60,747 nucleotides of DNA from an uncultured Oscillospiraceae bacterium (GCA_934481355.1 CAKSPH010000014.1:1-60747), one strand, 5' to 3'; positions 26,894-36,438 are shown, counted from the stretch's first letter. Notes: generated by a model from the sequence alone, not told the origin. Numbers and translations: made by a program.

Positions 26894-27667
26894 ATGGAAG
26901 GCAGCGTTACCGCGGCTCTTCTTGAAGAGTATGGCATGAGCCGCGATATGGCAGTGCGCAACGAGATAGTGCTGAAAAATCTCGGACTGGTGCGCGCCTG
27001 TGCGCTTTCCCTGCGCAACACCTACGTCAGGTACGGCGACACGGACGACGTAATTAACGAGGGCGTTATCGCCCTGATGGACGCCATCGAGAGCTTCGAC
27101 CCCACAAAGGGTGCAAAGTTCGAGACCTACGCTTCCCTGAAAGTACGCGGCGCGATAATTGATTACGTCCGTAAACAGGATTGGGTTCCAAGACCTGTAA
27201 GAAAATTTGCCCGCGACCTTGACAACGCGAACACTATATTGTATAATCAATATGACAGGGTCCCGACCAATGCGGAACTTGCAGACTACCTTGATATTTC
27301 GGAGGAAAAGCTGCTGCGCGGCATGGCGGACGCTTCCAACACCGTTACGCTGTCATTCGAGGAGCTTCTGTACGAGGATAACTTCGAGGAAAGCGCGGCG
27401 CAGGCTGACGGTACAGATTCCCGCCTGATGCGGGAGGAGCTGCGGGGAGTTATCGCAAAGGCGATAGAATCCCTGAAGGAAAAGGAGCGCCAGGTCATCA
27501 CCCTTTACTACTACAAGAGCATGAAGTATTCCGATATCGCAAAGGTTATCGGCGTGTCGGAATCCAGAGTGTGCCAGATAAACACCAAGGCGATGCTGTC
27601 GCTGAAAGCGGCTCTCGAGCCCTACATCAAGGGGACAGCGGCAAACAGACGGGAGGAAAAGCTGTGA
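26894..27667 (+). CDS. fliA: Flagellar sigma factor FliA/SigD (sigma-28)
   Basis: A 257-residue sigma factor for late flagellar genes such as flagellin. Region 2 is seen in 'INEGVIALMDAIESFDP' and 'KFETYASLKVRGAIIDYVRK' (about 55-95); region 3 follows; region 4 contains the helix-turn-helix 'YSDIAKVIGVSESRVCQINT' (about 214-233). It is transcribed within the early operon, so late genes elsewhere would switch on after it is made. No flgM anti-sigma gene is in the window. Its stop overlaps the GTG of the next gene. Confidence 0.95.
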   Translation: MEGSVTAALLEEYGMSRDMAVRNEIVLKNLGLVRACALSLRNTYVRYGDTDDVINEGVIALMDAIESFDPTKGAKFETYASLKVRGAIIDYVRKQDWVPRPVRKFARDLDNANTILYNQYDRVPTNAELADYLDISEEKLLRGMADASNTVTLSFEELLYEDNFEESAAQADGTDSRLMREELRGVIAKAIESLKEKERQVITLYYYKSMKYSDIAKVIGVSESRVCQINTKAMLSLKAALEPYIKGTAANRREEKL

Positions 27668-28398
27668 ACAGAGGCTTCTATTACGCCTGCAACGGCATGA
27701 TAATCAACCAGCGCAAGCTGGACTGCATAGGCAACAACCTCACCAATATGACCACCCCGGGTTACAAGCGCGATACGATACTCACCCAGCGCTTCAACGA
27801 GCAGATGATACTGGTGAAGCACCGTGAGGAGCTTTCCGGAACATTTGCCGAGACCTATGTTGATAACTCCTACACCGACCTTCAGCAGGGTACGTTCGAG
27901 TATACCAACACTCCGTTCGATGTGGCGATAAACGGCGATGTTTACTTCAACATCAACAGCTACACCGGCGAGCAGATGCTCACCAGAAACGGTCAGTGGG
28001 AGCTTGACGGCGAGGGCTATCTCTGCCTGTCGAATTCCGGCAGGATACTCGGCGAGAACGGCGAGATATATCTTGGAAACAAGGATTTCACCATCGACAA
28101 TGACGGCGTTATCTATCAGGACGGTCAGGCAGTGGATAAGCTCCTGCTTTCCTACATCGACCCTGAGGGCAACGTTGACAAGTTCGGTGCGAATATGTTC
28201 ACCTCCGTGCAGGCGGGCGCAGTTCCCGAGGGAACGCAGTACCAGATAATCCAGGGCGCTTATGAGCGCTCCAACATAGACGTAAACTACGAGATGACCA
28301 TGATGATGAATGCCAACCGTATCTATGAGGCTTCCAGCACCATGGCGAAGCTGCTGGATTCCATGAATCAGAAGTCCACATCTCTCTGCAAGATCTGA
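27664..28398 (+). CDS. flgF: Flagellar basal-body rod protein, FlgF/FlhO type
   Basis: A 244-residue rod protein. The N-terminal rod motif is 'LDCIGNNLTNMTTPGYKRD' (about 19-37), and the C-terminal 'ERSNIDVNYEMTMMMNANR' is the usual closing helix. The frame is open to 27571 within fliA, but the GTG at 27664 follows GGGAGG and overlaps the fliA stop (GTGA), so it is the start. Two such genes in tandem correspond to flhO and flhP of Bacillus (FlgF and FlgG elsewhere). Confidence 0.88.
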   Translation: MNRGFYYACNGMIINQRKLDCIGNNLTNMTTPGYKRDTILTQRFNEQMILVKHREELSGTFAETYVDNSYTDLQQGTFEYTNTPFDVAINGDVYFNINSYTGEQMLTRNGQWELDGEGYLCLSNSGRILGENGEIYLGNKDFTIDNDGVIYQDGQAVDKLLLSYIDPEGNVDKFGANMFTSVQAGAVPEGTQYQIIQGAYERSNIDVNYEMTMMMNANRIYEASSTMAKLLDSMNQKSTSLCKI

Positions 28399-28409
28399 GG
28401 AGTTAAGTA

Positions 28410-29135
28410 ATGAATATAGCTTTCCACACCGGAAAATCCGCAATGATAGCTCAGGCGCAGGCTCTGAACGTCTACGGCAATAACATCGCGAACATAAACA
28501 CCTACGGCTATCAGACCGTCCGTCCGTCGTTTTCGGACTGCCTGTACTCCGTTCAGCGCTCCACCGAGCCTGAGTGGCAGACCGGACACGGTACATATAT
28601 CCAGCACACCGGAGTTATGTACGATGAGAGCCAGTTCTATTTTACCGAACAGCCGCTCGACTACGCGCTGCCCAACGAGGGCTTCTTCGCGGTGGAGGAC
28701 CGCTACGGCGAGATAAACTACACCCGTGACGGCGCTTTCGCAATGACCCAGGCGGACACAGGCGAGTGGTATCTCGTTACCGCCAGCGGCGAGTATGTGC
28801 TGGACTACGACAGGAACAGGATAGTCGTTCCGTTCAATGAGGACGGCACGGCGGCTGATTACGGCGCGCTCAGCGATATGATAGGCGTGTTCAGGTTCGA
28901 GAATGTTTACGGCATTGATTCCGCTGCCGACAACCGCTACGCGGCGACCGCGAGAAGCGGCGAACCCGTGGCTGAGCGTGATTTCCAGAAGCTTCAGGGC
29001 GCTCTTGTTACCTCAAACGTGAACCTCGCGGATCAGATGGTGAAGCTCATCGAGACGCAGCGCGCTTACCAGATAAGCTCGCGCGTCGTGACGACCTCTG
29101 ATGAATTCACGCGTATCGCGAACAATCTCAGATAA
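28410..29135 (+). CDS. flgG: Flagellar basal-body rod protein, FlgG/FlhP type
   Basis: A 241-residue distal rod protein. It has 'LNVYGNNIANINTYGYQTVR' at the N-terminus, and 'TSNVNLADQMVKLIETQRAY' with 'SSRVVTTSDEF' at the C-terminus, the pattern shared by FlgG and FlgE. GAGG precedes the ATG, 12 bases after the previous gene. The assignment to FlgG rather than FlgF rests on order and C-terminal match. Confidence 0.87.
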   Translation: MNIAFHTGKSAMIAQAQALNVYGNNIANINTYGYQTVRPSFSDCLYSVQRSTEPEWQTGHGTYIQHTGVMYDESQFYFTEQPLDYALPNEGFFAVEDRYGEINYTRDGAFAMTQADTGEWYLVTASGEYVLDYDRNRIVVPFNEDGTAADYGALSDMIGVFRFENVYGIDSAADNRYAATARSGEPVAERDFQKLQGALVTSNVNLADQMVKLIETQRAYQISSRVVTTSDEFTRIANNLR

Positions 29136-29150
29136 ATTCAGGAGTAACAA

Positions 29151-29768
29151 ATGCTGAAGAATTACGATGAACTCTCCCCGGTAGCCATCGACTGCCTGCG
29201 CGAGATAGGAAATATAGGCTCCGGAAGCGCGGCATCCTCGCTTTCTCAGATGCTGGGAAAGCCGATAGAAATGCGCGTGCCGGATGTGTGCGTGCTGGAA
29301 TACCAGCAGATAATCGACACCATGGGCGGACCTGAAAAGGTAATCACCGGTATTCTTGTAAGGCTTCAGGGCGATATCAAGGGAATGATGATGTTCCTGC
29401 TGGAGGACAGCTTTGCACAGGTGGTGCTCTCCACGTTCATGAGTCAGGAGAAGATAGAGCTTACAAAGCTTGACGATATGCAGCTCTCCGTCATCACGGA
29501 GATGGGCAACATCATGGCGGGAAGCTATCTGCGCGCACTCGCCACCCTGACGGGGCTTACGATAGATATGGAGATACCCTCCATGACAGTGGATATGCTG
29601 GGCGCCATCATGAGCGTGCCGATAACGGAGTTTGCTCAGGTGGGCGACAAGGTGCTATTCATCAACGACGGATTTTCCGTTGACGGTGTGGACATCAAGT
29701 CCAACATCATTCTTATCCCGGAGATGGATTCTCTGGAGACCCTTATGAAGAAACTTGGTGTTATGTAA
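29151..29768 (+). CDS. cheC: CheY-P phosphatase CheC
   Basis: A 205-residue chemotaxis protein with two phosphatase motifs: 'CLREIGNIGSGSAASSLSQM' (about 15-34) and 'ITEMGNIMAGSYLRALATL' (about 116-134), each with the E-x-x-N pair that attacks the CheY phosphate. It ends in TAATG, sharing bases with cheD. CheC binds CheD, so their coupling is functional. It is of the same family as the N-terminal half of FliY. Confidence 0.95.
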   Translation: MLKNYDELSPVAIDCLREIGNIGSGSAASSLSQMLGKPIEMRVPDVCVLEYQQIIDTMGGPEKVITGILVRLQGDIKGMMMFLLEDSFAQVVLSTFMSQEKIELTKLDDMQLSVITEMGNIMAGSYLRALATLTGLTIDMEIPSMTVDMLGAIMSVPITEFAQVGDKVLFINDGFSVDGVDIKSNIILIPEMDSLETLMKKLGVM

Positions 29769-30247
29769 TGGCTAACCTGACGATAGGCATATCTGACCTT
29801 AAGGTATGCAGACCGCCGGACGTCCTTGTGACATACGCGCTTGGTTCCTGCGTCGGGATATGCCTGCTTGACAGCGCTGCGGGAGTCGGCGGAATGTCGC
29901 ATATTATGCTCCCGGACAGCACGCAGGCGACCAACGGCGCTGCGACCCCTATGCGCTTCGCGGATACGGCGATACCCATGCTGGTGCATGAGATGGTTAA
30001 GCTCGGGGCGAGCCGTTCCCGTATAAAGGCTAAGATAGCCGGCGGCGCAGTGATGTTCGCGGCGGCAAGCGACAGGTTCAATATCGGCGAGCGCAATATT
30101 CAGGCGGTAAAAGCGGCTCTCCGTAAGGAGGGTATCCCGATAATCGCAGAGGATACCGGGCTGAACTACGGACGCACTGTGTTCTTCTATCCGGAAACCG
30201 GCATAATGGAGGTCAGGGCGGCCACCATGGGAAACAAGCAGTTCTGA
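29768..30247 (+). CDS. cheD: Chemoreceptor glutamine deamidase CheD
   Basis: A 159-residue enzyme that deamidates glutamines in chemoreceptors and is held in check by CheC. The catalytic cysteine and histidine are in 'TYALGSCVGICLLD' (about 21-34) and 'MSHIMLPDS'. It is the last gene of the flagellar operon; a terminator follows 25 bases later. Receptors, CheA, CheW, CheB and CheR must be encoded elsewhere if the pathway is complete. Confidence 0.95.
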   Translation: MANLTIGISDLKVCRPPDVLVTYALGSCVGICLLDSAAGVGGMSHIMLPDSTQATNGAATPMRFADTAIPMLVHEMVKLGASRSRIKAKIAGGAVMFAAASDRFNIGERNIQAVKAALRKEGIPIIAEDTGLNYGRTVFFYPETGIMEVRAATMGNKQF

Positions 30248-30271
30248 TCCCCGCAGGGCGGGTTATTTTCG

Positions 30272-30301
30272 GCGGCTGTATCTTGAATACGGCTGCTTTT
30301 T
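30272..30301 (+). terminator. Terminator of the flagellar operon
   Basis: GCGGCTGTAT (30272-30281) pairs with ATACGGCTGC (30287-30296), two pairs being G-U, followed by five T. Confidence 0.8.
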
Positions 30302-30323
30302 GTTTCTGCGAGGCTATGCCGTG

Positions 30324-30439
30324 TTAGCATGAGCTAATTGCAGAATGTGCATAAATGTGTAAGGAATTGGTGCATTTTGTACAAAGAATCTGAAAAAATC
30401 GCTTAGGCTATTTACAAATTGAAGAATTTGTGATATGAT
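30324..30439 (+). promoter_or_regulatory. Promoter region of pyruvate:ferredoxin oxidoreductase
   Basis: TTTACA (30411-30416) and TATGAT (30434-30439), spacer 17, with TG two bases before the -10. Upstream is a short inverted repeat TTAGC-N4-GCTAA (30324-30337) that might bind a regulator; it is not a good match to the Rex site. The leader of about 90 bases holds two small hairpins (CGCC/CCGG type near 30460-30482 and GACAG/CTGTC near 30494-30508) before GGAGG at 30521. Confidence 0.65.
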
Positions 30440-30534
30440 ATTAAATAAGCTTAGACAAGTACGCCTCCGGATTTCCGGGGCGGTCAATTGCGGACAGATT
30501 TCCTGTCTGTAAATATTAAGGAGGAAAAAATCCA

Positions 30535-33500
30535 ATGGCAAGAGAAATGCAAACAATGGATGGCAACAACGCTGCGGCTCATGTGTCCTACGCGTTCACT
30601 GACCTTGCTGCCATCTATCCCATCACCCCCTCTTCCGTAATGGCTGAGGTAACAGACTCCTGGTCCACAGCCGGTGTAAAGAACATCTTCGGCGAGCAGG
30701 TTAAGGTAGTAGAAATGCAGTCCGAGGCAGGCGCTGCCGGCGCAGTTCATGGCTCCCTTTCCGCAGGTGCGCTGACTACTACATATACTGCGTCTCAGGG
30801 TCTGCTCCTGATGATCCCTAATATGTACAAGATCGCAGGCGAGCTGCTTCCGTCAGTTATTCATGTATCTGCTCGTGCTCTCGCTTCCCATGCGCTTTCT
30901 ATCTTCGGCGACCACAGCGATATCTACGCCTGCCGCCAGACAGGTTACGCAATGCTCTGCTCCACCAACCCTCAGGAGGTTATGGATCTCGGCGCAGTTG
31001 CTCACCTGTCCGCTATCAAGGGCAGAGTTCCGTTCCTGCACTTCTTTGACGGCTTCCGTACTTCCCATGAGATCCAGAAGATCGAGAAGTGGGACTACGA
31101 GACCCTTAAGGGCATGGTAGACATGGACGCTGTACAGGCGTTCCGGGACAGAGCCCTCAATCCTGAGAAGCCCGTGCTCCACGGCACAGCCCAGAACCCT
31201 GATATCTTCTTCCAGGCTCGCGAGGCTTGCAACACCTATTACAACAATATCCCGAACGTAGTTACCGAGTACATGGACAAGGTAAACGCAGAGATCGGCA
31301 CAGATTACAAGCTGTTCAACTACTACGGCGCACCCGATGCTGAGGAAGTCATCGTAGCAATGGGCTCCGTATGCGACACCATCGAGGAGACCATCGACTA
31401 CCTCGCAAAGCAGGGCAGAAAGGTCGGCCTCGTTAAGGTAAGACTGTACAGGCCGTTCGTATCCTCTGCATTTGCCACAGCTATCCCTGCAACAGTTAAG
31501 AAGATCTCCGTACTCGACAGAACCAAGGAGCCCGGCTCCCTCGGCGAGCCGCTGTACCTCGATGTAGTTGCAGCTCTCAAGAAGGAAAACAAGTTCCAGG
31601 ACGCTCAGATATTCACCGGACGTTACGGACTCGGCTCCAAGGACTGCAACCCGGCTCAGATCATCGCAGTTTACAACAACACCACAAAGCCGGTATTCAC
31701 ACTCGGCATCAATGATGATGTTACACATCTGTCCCTTGATATCACAGAGAATCCGAACACCACTCCTGAGGGCACTACCTGCTGCAAGTTCTGGGGTCTC
31801 GGCTCTGATGGTACCGTTGGCGCCAACAAGAACTCCATCAAGATCATCGGCGACCATACCGATATGTACGCGCAGGCATATTTCGCTTACGACTCCAAGA
31901 AGTCCGGCGGCGTAACGATCTCTCACCTGCGCTTCGGTAAGACTCCGATCAAGTCCACATACTTCATCAACAAGGCTAACTTCGTTGCCTGTCATAACCA
32001 GTCCTATATCGACAAGTACGATATGGTAGAGGACGTAGTTCCGGGCGGCTCTTTCCTGCTGAACTGCCACTGGTCCGTTGACGAGCTGGACGAAAAGCTC
32101 CCCGCGCCGGTAAAGGCTTACATCGCAAAGAACAACATCAACTTCTATATCATCAACGCTAACAAGGTGGCAAGAGAGATCGGTCTGGGCAACAAGACCA
32201 ACACCGTGCTCCAGTCCGCGTTCTTCTCCATTGCTAACATCATTCCGCCCGAGGACGCTATCACCTACATGAAGAAGATGGCGTACAAGTCCTTTGCAAA
32301 GAAGGGCGACGACATCGTCAACATGAACTATGCCGCTATTGATAAGGGCGCAGGCGAGGTCATCAAGGTTGACGTTCCCGCTTCCTGGGCTGACTGCGAG
32401 GGCAAGCTGCCTGAGCACAAGGCTGAGGGCGACAACAAGTTCCTCGTTGATTTCGTTAACAAGGTTCAGATCCCCGTTAACGCACAGCGCGGCGATAAGA
32501 TCCCGGTATCCACATTCGTTGATATGGGCATCGTTGACGGTACATTCCCGCAGGGCTCCGCAGCTTATGAGAAGCGCGGCATTGCGGTGGATGTTCCCGA
32601 GTGGATCCCCGAGAACTGTATCGAGTGCAACCAGTGTGCATTCGTCTGCCCGCACGCAGTTATCCGTCCGGTTATCCTCAACGCTGACGAGGCTGCGGCA
32701 GCTCCTGCTTCCGTAAAGCTGAAGGACGCTATGCAGCTCCCCGGCATGAAGTACACAATGGCAATTTCTACCCTGGACTGCACAGGTTGCGGCGTGTGCG
32801 CACAGGTTTGCCCGGCTAAGACAAAGGCTCTCACGATGAAGCCCATCGAGACCCAGATGGATCAGCAGCCGGTATTCGACTACGCTGTATCCAAGGCTGT
32901 TTCCGACAAGCCCGAGGTTCACGAGAAGTTCAAGGAGACCACAGTCAAGGGCTCTCAGTTCAAGCAGCCGCTGCTTGAATTCTCCGGCGCGTGCGCAGGC
33001 TGCGGTGAGACTCCGTATGCTAAGATCGTTACACAGCTCTTCGGCGACAGAATGTACATTGCCAACGCAACAGGCTGCTCCTCTATCTGGGCAGGCTCTG
33101 AGCCGTCCACTCCGTACACCACCAACAAGGAGGGCAAGGGTCCGGCTTGGGCTAACTCCCTGTTCGAGGATAACGCAGAGTTCGGTTACGGTATGTTCCT
33201 CGCTCAGGATACCCTGAGAAAGAGAGTTCAGAAGAAGCTGAAGGAAGCACGCGAGTCCGCTCACGATGACGCTAAGGCGCTCATCGACGAGTACTTCGCA
33301 ACCGAGAACGACGGCAAGGCTAACGCAGCGGCTACCAAGAAGCTCGTAAACGCCCTTGAGCAGTGCCCTGCAAAGGATGGCATCGTTGGCGAGATCCTCG
33401 CAGCTAAGAACTACCTCTCCAAGAAGAGCCAGTGGATCTTCGGCGGCGACGGCTGGGCTTACGATATCGGCTACGGCGGACTTGACCACGTTATCGCTTC

Positions 33501-34095
33501 CGGCAAGAACGTAAATATCCTGGTATTCGATACCGAGGTTTACTCCAACACCGGCGGACAGGCTTCCAAGGCTACTAACGTAGGTGCGGTCGCACAGTTC
33601 GCGGCAGGCGGTAAGGACGTCAAGAAGAAGGATCTGGCAGGCATCGCAATGAGCTACGGCTATGTTTATGTTGCACAGATCTCTATGGGTGCTGACAAGG
33701 CTCAGTGCCTGAAGGCAATCGCAGAGGCTGAGGCTTATGACGGTCCGTCCCTCATCATCGCTTATGCACCGTGCATCAACCACGGTATCAAGGGCGGTCT
33801 GACCATTGCACAGCAGGTTGAGAAGGAAGCAGTAGAGGCTGGTTACTGGCACCTGTTCCGCTTCAACCCGGCTCTGGCAGACGAGGGCAAGAACCCGTTC
33901 TCCCTCGACAGCAAGGCTCCGACAGGCGATTACAAGGCGTTCATGATGAGAGAGGTACGTTACAACTCCCTCATGCGTGCTAACCCTGAGAGAGCAACCG
34001 TTCTGTTCGACAGGGCAGTTAAGAACGCTGCCGCTAAGTACAAGCACCTGGTTGAGCTCCAGAATATGTACGGCGACGAGTTCAAGAACGACTAA
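30535..34095 (+). CDS. nifJ: Pyruvate:ferredoxin (flavodoxin) oxidoreductase
   Basis: A 1186-residue one-chain enzyme that converts pyruvate and CoA to acetyl-CoA, CO2 and reduced ferredoxin, the core of anaerobic energy metabolism. Order of domains: pyrimidine-binding domain from residue 10 ('HVSYAFTDLAAIYPITPSS'), domain III, a ferredoxin-like domain with two 4Fe-4S motifs ('CIECNQCAFVCPHAVI' at 695-710 and 'CTGCGVCAQVCPAKTK' at 749-764), then the TPP-binding domain with a third cluster ('CAGCGETPYAK', about 820) and 'GDGWAYDIGYGG'. Codon use is strongly biased to C-ending codons, as in highly expressed genes. It is transcribed alone. Confidence 0.98.
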   Translation: MAREMQTMDGNNAAAHVSYAFTDLAAIYPITPSSVMAEVTDSWSTAGVKNIFGEQVKVVEMQSEAGAAGAVHGSLSAGALTTTYTASQGLLLMIPNMYKIAGELLPSVIHVSARALASHALSIFGDHSDIYACRQTGYAMLCSTNPQEVMDLGAVAHLSAIKGRVPFLHFFDGFRTSHEIQKIEKWDYETLKGMVDMDAVQAFRDRALNPEKPVLHGTAQNPDIFFQAREACNTYYNNIPNVVTEYMDKVNAEIGTDYKLFNYYGAPDAEEVIVAMGSVCDTIEETIDYLAKQGRKVGLVKVRLYRPFVSSAFATAIPATVKKISVLDRTKEPGSLGEPLYLDVVAALKKENKFQDAQIFTGRYGLGSKDCNPAQIIAVYNNTTKPVFTLGINDDVTHLSLDITENPNTTPEGTTCCKFWGLGSDGTVGANKNSIKIIGDHTDMYAQAYFAYDSKKSGGVTISHLRFGKTPIKSTYFINKANFVACHNQSYIDKYDMVEDVVPGGSFLLNCHWSVDELDEKLPAPVKAYIAKNNINFYIINANKVAREIGLGNKTNTVLQSAFFSIANIIPPEDAITYMKKMAYKSFAKKGDDIVNMNYAAIDKGAGEVIKVDVPASWADCEGKLPEHKAEGDNKFLVDFVNKVQIPVNAQRGDKIPVSTFVDMGIVDGTFPQGSAAYEKRGIAVDVPEWIPENCIECNQCAFVCPHAVIRPVILNADEAAAAPASVKLKDAMQLPGMKYTMAISTLDCTGCGVCAQVCPAKTKALTMKPIETQMDQQPVFDYAVSKAVSDKPEVHEKFKETTVKGSQFKQPLLEFSGACAGCGETPYAKIVTQLFGDRMYIANATGCSSIWAGSEPSTPYTTNKEGKGPAWANSLFEDNAEFGYGMFLAQDTLRKRVQKKLKEARESAHDDAKALIDEYFATENDGKANAAATKKLVNALEQCPAKDGIVGEILAAKNYLSKKSQWIFGGDGWAYDIGYGGLDHVIASGKNVNILVFDTEVYSNTGGQASKATNVGAVAQFAAGGKDVKKKDLAGIAMSYGYVYVAQISMGADKAQCLKAIAEAEAYDGPSLIIAYAPCINHGIKGGLTIAQQVEKEAVEAGYWHLFRFNPALADEGKNPFSLDSKAPTGDYKAFMMREVRYNSLMRANPERATVLFDRAVKNAAAKYKHLVELQNMYGDEFKND

Positions 34096-34118
34096 TCAGT
34101 TGAATAAATGCGCGTTTG

Positions 34119-34147
34119 AGCCCCAGCGGATTCCGCTGGGGCTTTTC
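34119..34147 (+). terminator. Terminator of nifJ
   Basis: AGCCCCAGCGGA (34119-34130) pairs perfectly with TCCGCTGGGGCT (34132-34143), then TTTTCC. Confidence 0.9.
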
Positions 34148-34252
34148 CTTATAGTTATACACTTATTTCCTCAATTCAACCTGACCGTAAGTTTTTTTTA
34201 AAGATACAGGATTAAATAATCAACAAAAGTATAACAAAATAAGCTAAAGCAC

Positions 34253-34281
34253 TGGAAATTTAGTCACGTTTGTGATATACT
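34253..34281 (+). promoter_or_regulatory. Extended -10 promoter of the EAL gene
   Basis: TATACT (34276-34281) preceded by TGTGA gives an extended -10; the -35 (TGGAAA, 34253-34258) is weak at the proper 17-base distance. The same TGTGATATACT string precedes several other genes in this window. Confidence 0.55.
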
Positions 34282-34320
34282 GTAATAAGTTATAGGTAAA
34301 AATGTGAAAGGGGTTTCCAT

Positions 34321-36285
34321 ATGGAAGGACAATGGCTTAGTATCACGGACATAAATTTTAAGTGCCAGATACTGGCGCTGGGAGTTGTGGCGATAATAAT
34401 ATACGATTTCATCAGGAGCAAGCGCCTGCCGCTGAGGTCAACGCGGCTCTTCGGATTTTTCCTTGCGTTGGGAGCGTTCAATCTGGTGACAGATATTGTA
34501 ACGTATTATACTCTGCTTAACTATAAGCTGATGCTGCCGACGCTGAACAGAGTGCTCCATATACTGTTTATCGGGAGTATTGAACTCATGCCGGTCATTC
34601 TGTTCCTGTATGTGTTCTATCTCTACGGAATACGCAAGAGTTTCAGAAAATGGCAGGTAGTGCTGTTCGTGATACCGTTCATTCTTGCGGCGATAGGCTC
34701 GGCATTTGCTCCTATTTACTATCATGTTGACGAGCACGGCGCGTACTCGTATGGTCCGATGGTCTATATCCTGTATGCTTCGATAACCGTGTATATCGTG
34801 TGCGTTTACGCACTGCTCCTCTGCAAGAGCAAGAAGCATTACCACAGCGACGTGGTCGCGGATTACAGAAAAGGCAGGATAACCGTTGCGGTCGGACTCG
34901 GAATATGGATAGCCGTGGCGCTTATACAGTTTATCACCAAGTATATCCTGATCTCCTCCATGGGCATAAGCCTTATGCTGCTGTATATTTACCTCAGCTT
35001 TGAGAACCCGAAGCGCTACGCCGACGAGGAAACGGACACCCTTAACCGACGGGCGTTCCATATCATGATACCGGAAATGCTGGCGCGCAGCGGGAAATTC
35101 TGGCTGCTTAACTTCACGATAGACGACAACGAGCAGATAAGCAAGAGCATGGGCTACGACCAGATGAAGGTGATACTCCGCACAGTTGCGGAAAGGCTTA
35201 AGAACGCTGTTCCCGGGGCGATGTTCTATCACTCGCGGTCAAATACCCTGTCAATGTTTGTGAAGGACCGCGACGAGGTGGACGCGCTCCTGAAGCGGGC
35301 GGGCTCAGCGAATTTCGATATCGAATACGGCGCCGGTATATTCACTCCGCAGTACCACATTACGGTGATGGAGTGCCCGAAGTACGGCGAGACCCCGGAC
35401 GAGATATACGATACCCTGGACTACACCCTCGCGCACCATCATCACCATGAAAACGGCAAGGTGTTCTGGATAGACGAGAACACCATCAAGGAAAAGAACT
35501 ACCGCAAGCAGGTGCTCACAGTGCTCACAAAGGCGGTAAACGACAGGGCTTTCAACGTGGTTTACCAGCCGATATACTCCACGGAAGAGAGGCGCTTTTC
35601 TTCGGCGGAGGCCCTGGTAAGGCTCCGGGACTGCGGTGAACTCGGGTTCATCTCACCGGAGATATTCATACCCATCGCTGAGCAGCAGGGAATGATCGCC
35701 GAGATAGGCAGCATAGTTTTCGAGAAAGTGTGCAGCTTCGCGGCGGAAAACAGGCTGTGGGAAAAGGGAATACGCTACATAGAGGTCAACCTGTCCGGAA
35801 TGCAGAGCGTTGACCCGTCGCTCCCGGCGCAGCTTTCCTCGGTGATGCAGAAGTACGGAATTGATCCCAAATTCATCAACCTTGAGATAACCGAGACCGC
35901 GTCCATAGACGGTGGCGAGCTTCTCAACGCCAACATGAAGCGTCTGCGCAGCCTGGGCTGTCATTTCTCTATGGACGATTTCGGAACGGGATATTCCAAC
36001 CTTGCGCAGATGGCGAAGGTGCGCTTTGAGCTCGTCAAGCTTGACAAGAGCCTTATCTGGCCTGCTTTCGGCGAGAATCCCGAGGAGCCTATGGTCATAC
36101 TAAACAGCTGCATCACGATGATACTCCAGCTTGGCTCGCACATCGTCGCCGAGGGTGTGGAGACGCAGGAGCAGGCGCAGTTCCTTGCAGACCATGGGGT
36201 GCATTACCTTCAGGGGTATTTTTACAGCAAGCCCGTCCCCGGGGATGTCTTTCTGGAAAAGCTGTCGGCACAGACTTTTTGTTAA
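34321..36285 (+). CDS. Membrane-bound c-di-GMP phosphodiesterase (degenerate GGDEF-EAL)
   Basis: A 654-residue protein. Residues 1-225 hold about seven membrane helices, a sensory module like the 7TM sensors. Residues about 238-380 are a worn-out GGDEF domain: it starts with 'DEETDTLNRRAFHIM', but the active-site motif is replaced by 'HSRSNTLSMF'. The EAL domain (about 400-650) looks active: EAL at 430-432, the Asn in 'IEVNLSGMQ', 'NLEITETAS', DDFGTGYS from 551, 'VKLDKSL' and 'VAEGVETQEQ'. It should lower c-di-GMP, opposing the cyclase at 50260, perhaps favouring motility. It has its own promoter and no clear terminator. Confidence 0.9.
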   Translation: MEGQWLSITDINFKCQILALGVVAIIIYDFIRSKRLPLRSTRLFGFFLALGAFNLVTDIVTYYTLLNYKLMLPTLNRVLHILFIGSIELMPVILFLYVFYLYGIRKSFRKWQVVLFVIPFILAAIGSAFAPIYYHVDEHGAYSYGPMVYILYASITVYIVCVYALLLCKSKKHYHSDVVADYRKGRITVAVGLGIWIAVALIQFITKYILISSMGISLMLLYIYLSFENPKRYADEETDTLNRRAFHIMIPEMLARSGKFWLLNFTIDDNEQISKSMGYDQMKVILRTVAERLKNAVPGAMFYHSRSNTLSMFVKDRDEVDALLKRAGSANFDIEYGAGIFTPQYHITVMECPKYGETPDEIYDTLDYTLAHHHHHENGKVFWIDENTIKEKNYRKQVLTVLTKAVNDRAFNVVYQPIYSTEERRFSSAEALVRLRDCGELGFISPEIFIPIAEQQGMIAEIGSIVFEKVCSFAAENRLWEKGIRYIEVNLSGMQSVDPSLPAQLSSVMQKYGIDPKFINLEITETASIDGGELLNANMKRLRSLGCHFSMDDFGTGYSNLAQMAKVRFELVKLDKSLIWPAFGENPEEPMVILNSCITMILQLGSHIVAEGVETQEQAQFLADHGVHYLQGYFYSKPVPGDVFLEKLSAQTFC

Positions 36286-36355
36286 GTAAATTTTAAGCTA
36301 ACTTTTAGGTAATAATGCACATGATATTCCAAAAAGATTTAGTCAAAAACACTAT

Positions 36356-36384
36356 TGAATTATGAAGCAATTTTTGTTATACTA
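36356..36384 (+). promoter_or_regulatory. Promoter of the GH130 gene
   Basis: TTGAAT (36356-36361) and TATACT (36379-36384) with a 17-base spacer and an extended TG (36376-36377 region). Confidence 0.65.
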
Positions 36385-36438
36385 GTATTAAAGAGGGCGG
36401 CTTTCCGCACCGGATAAAAAATAATGAGAGGTAAAGAC

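Noticed and set aside
4090..30247. Sigma-28 promoters within the flagellar operon
   Set aside because: I looked for TAAA-N15-GCCGATAT in the larger gaps and found no convincing match.
30853..34047. 1064-codon open frame on the minus strand
   Set aside because: It is the mirror of nifJ. Strong codon bias in nifJ leaves no stops in this antisense frame; there is no promoter, ribosome site or family resemblance.
34321..36285. Active diguanylate cyclase activity in the EAL protein
   Set aside because: The GGDEF position reads NTLSM, so that domain cannot be catalytic.
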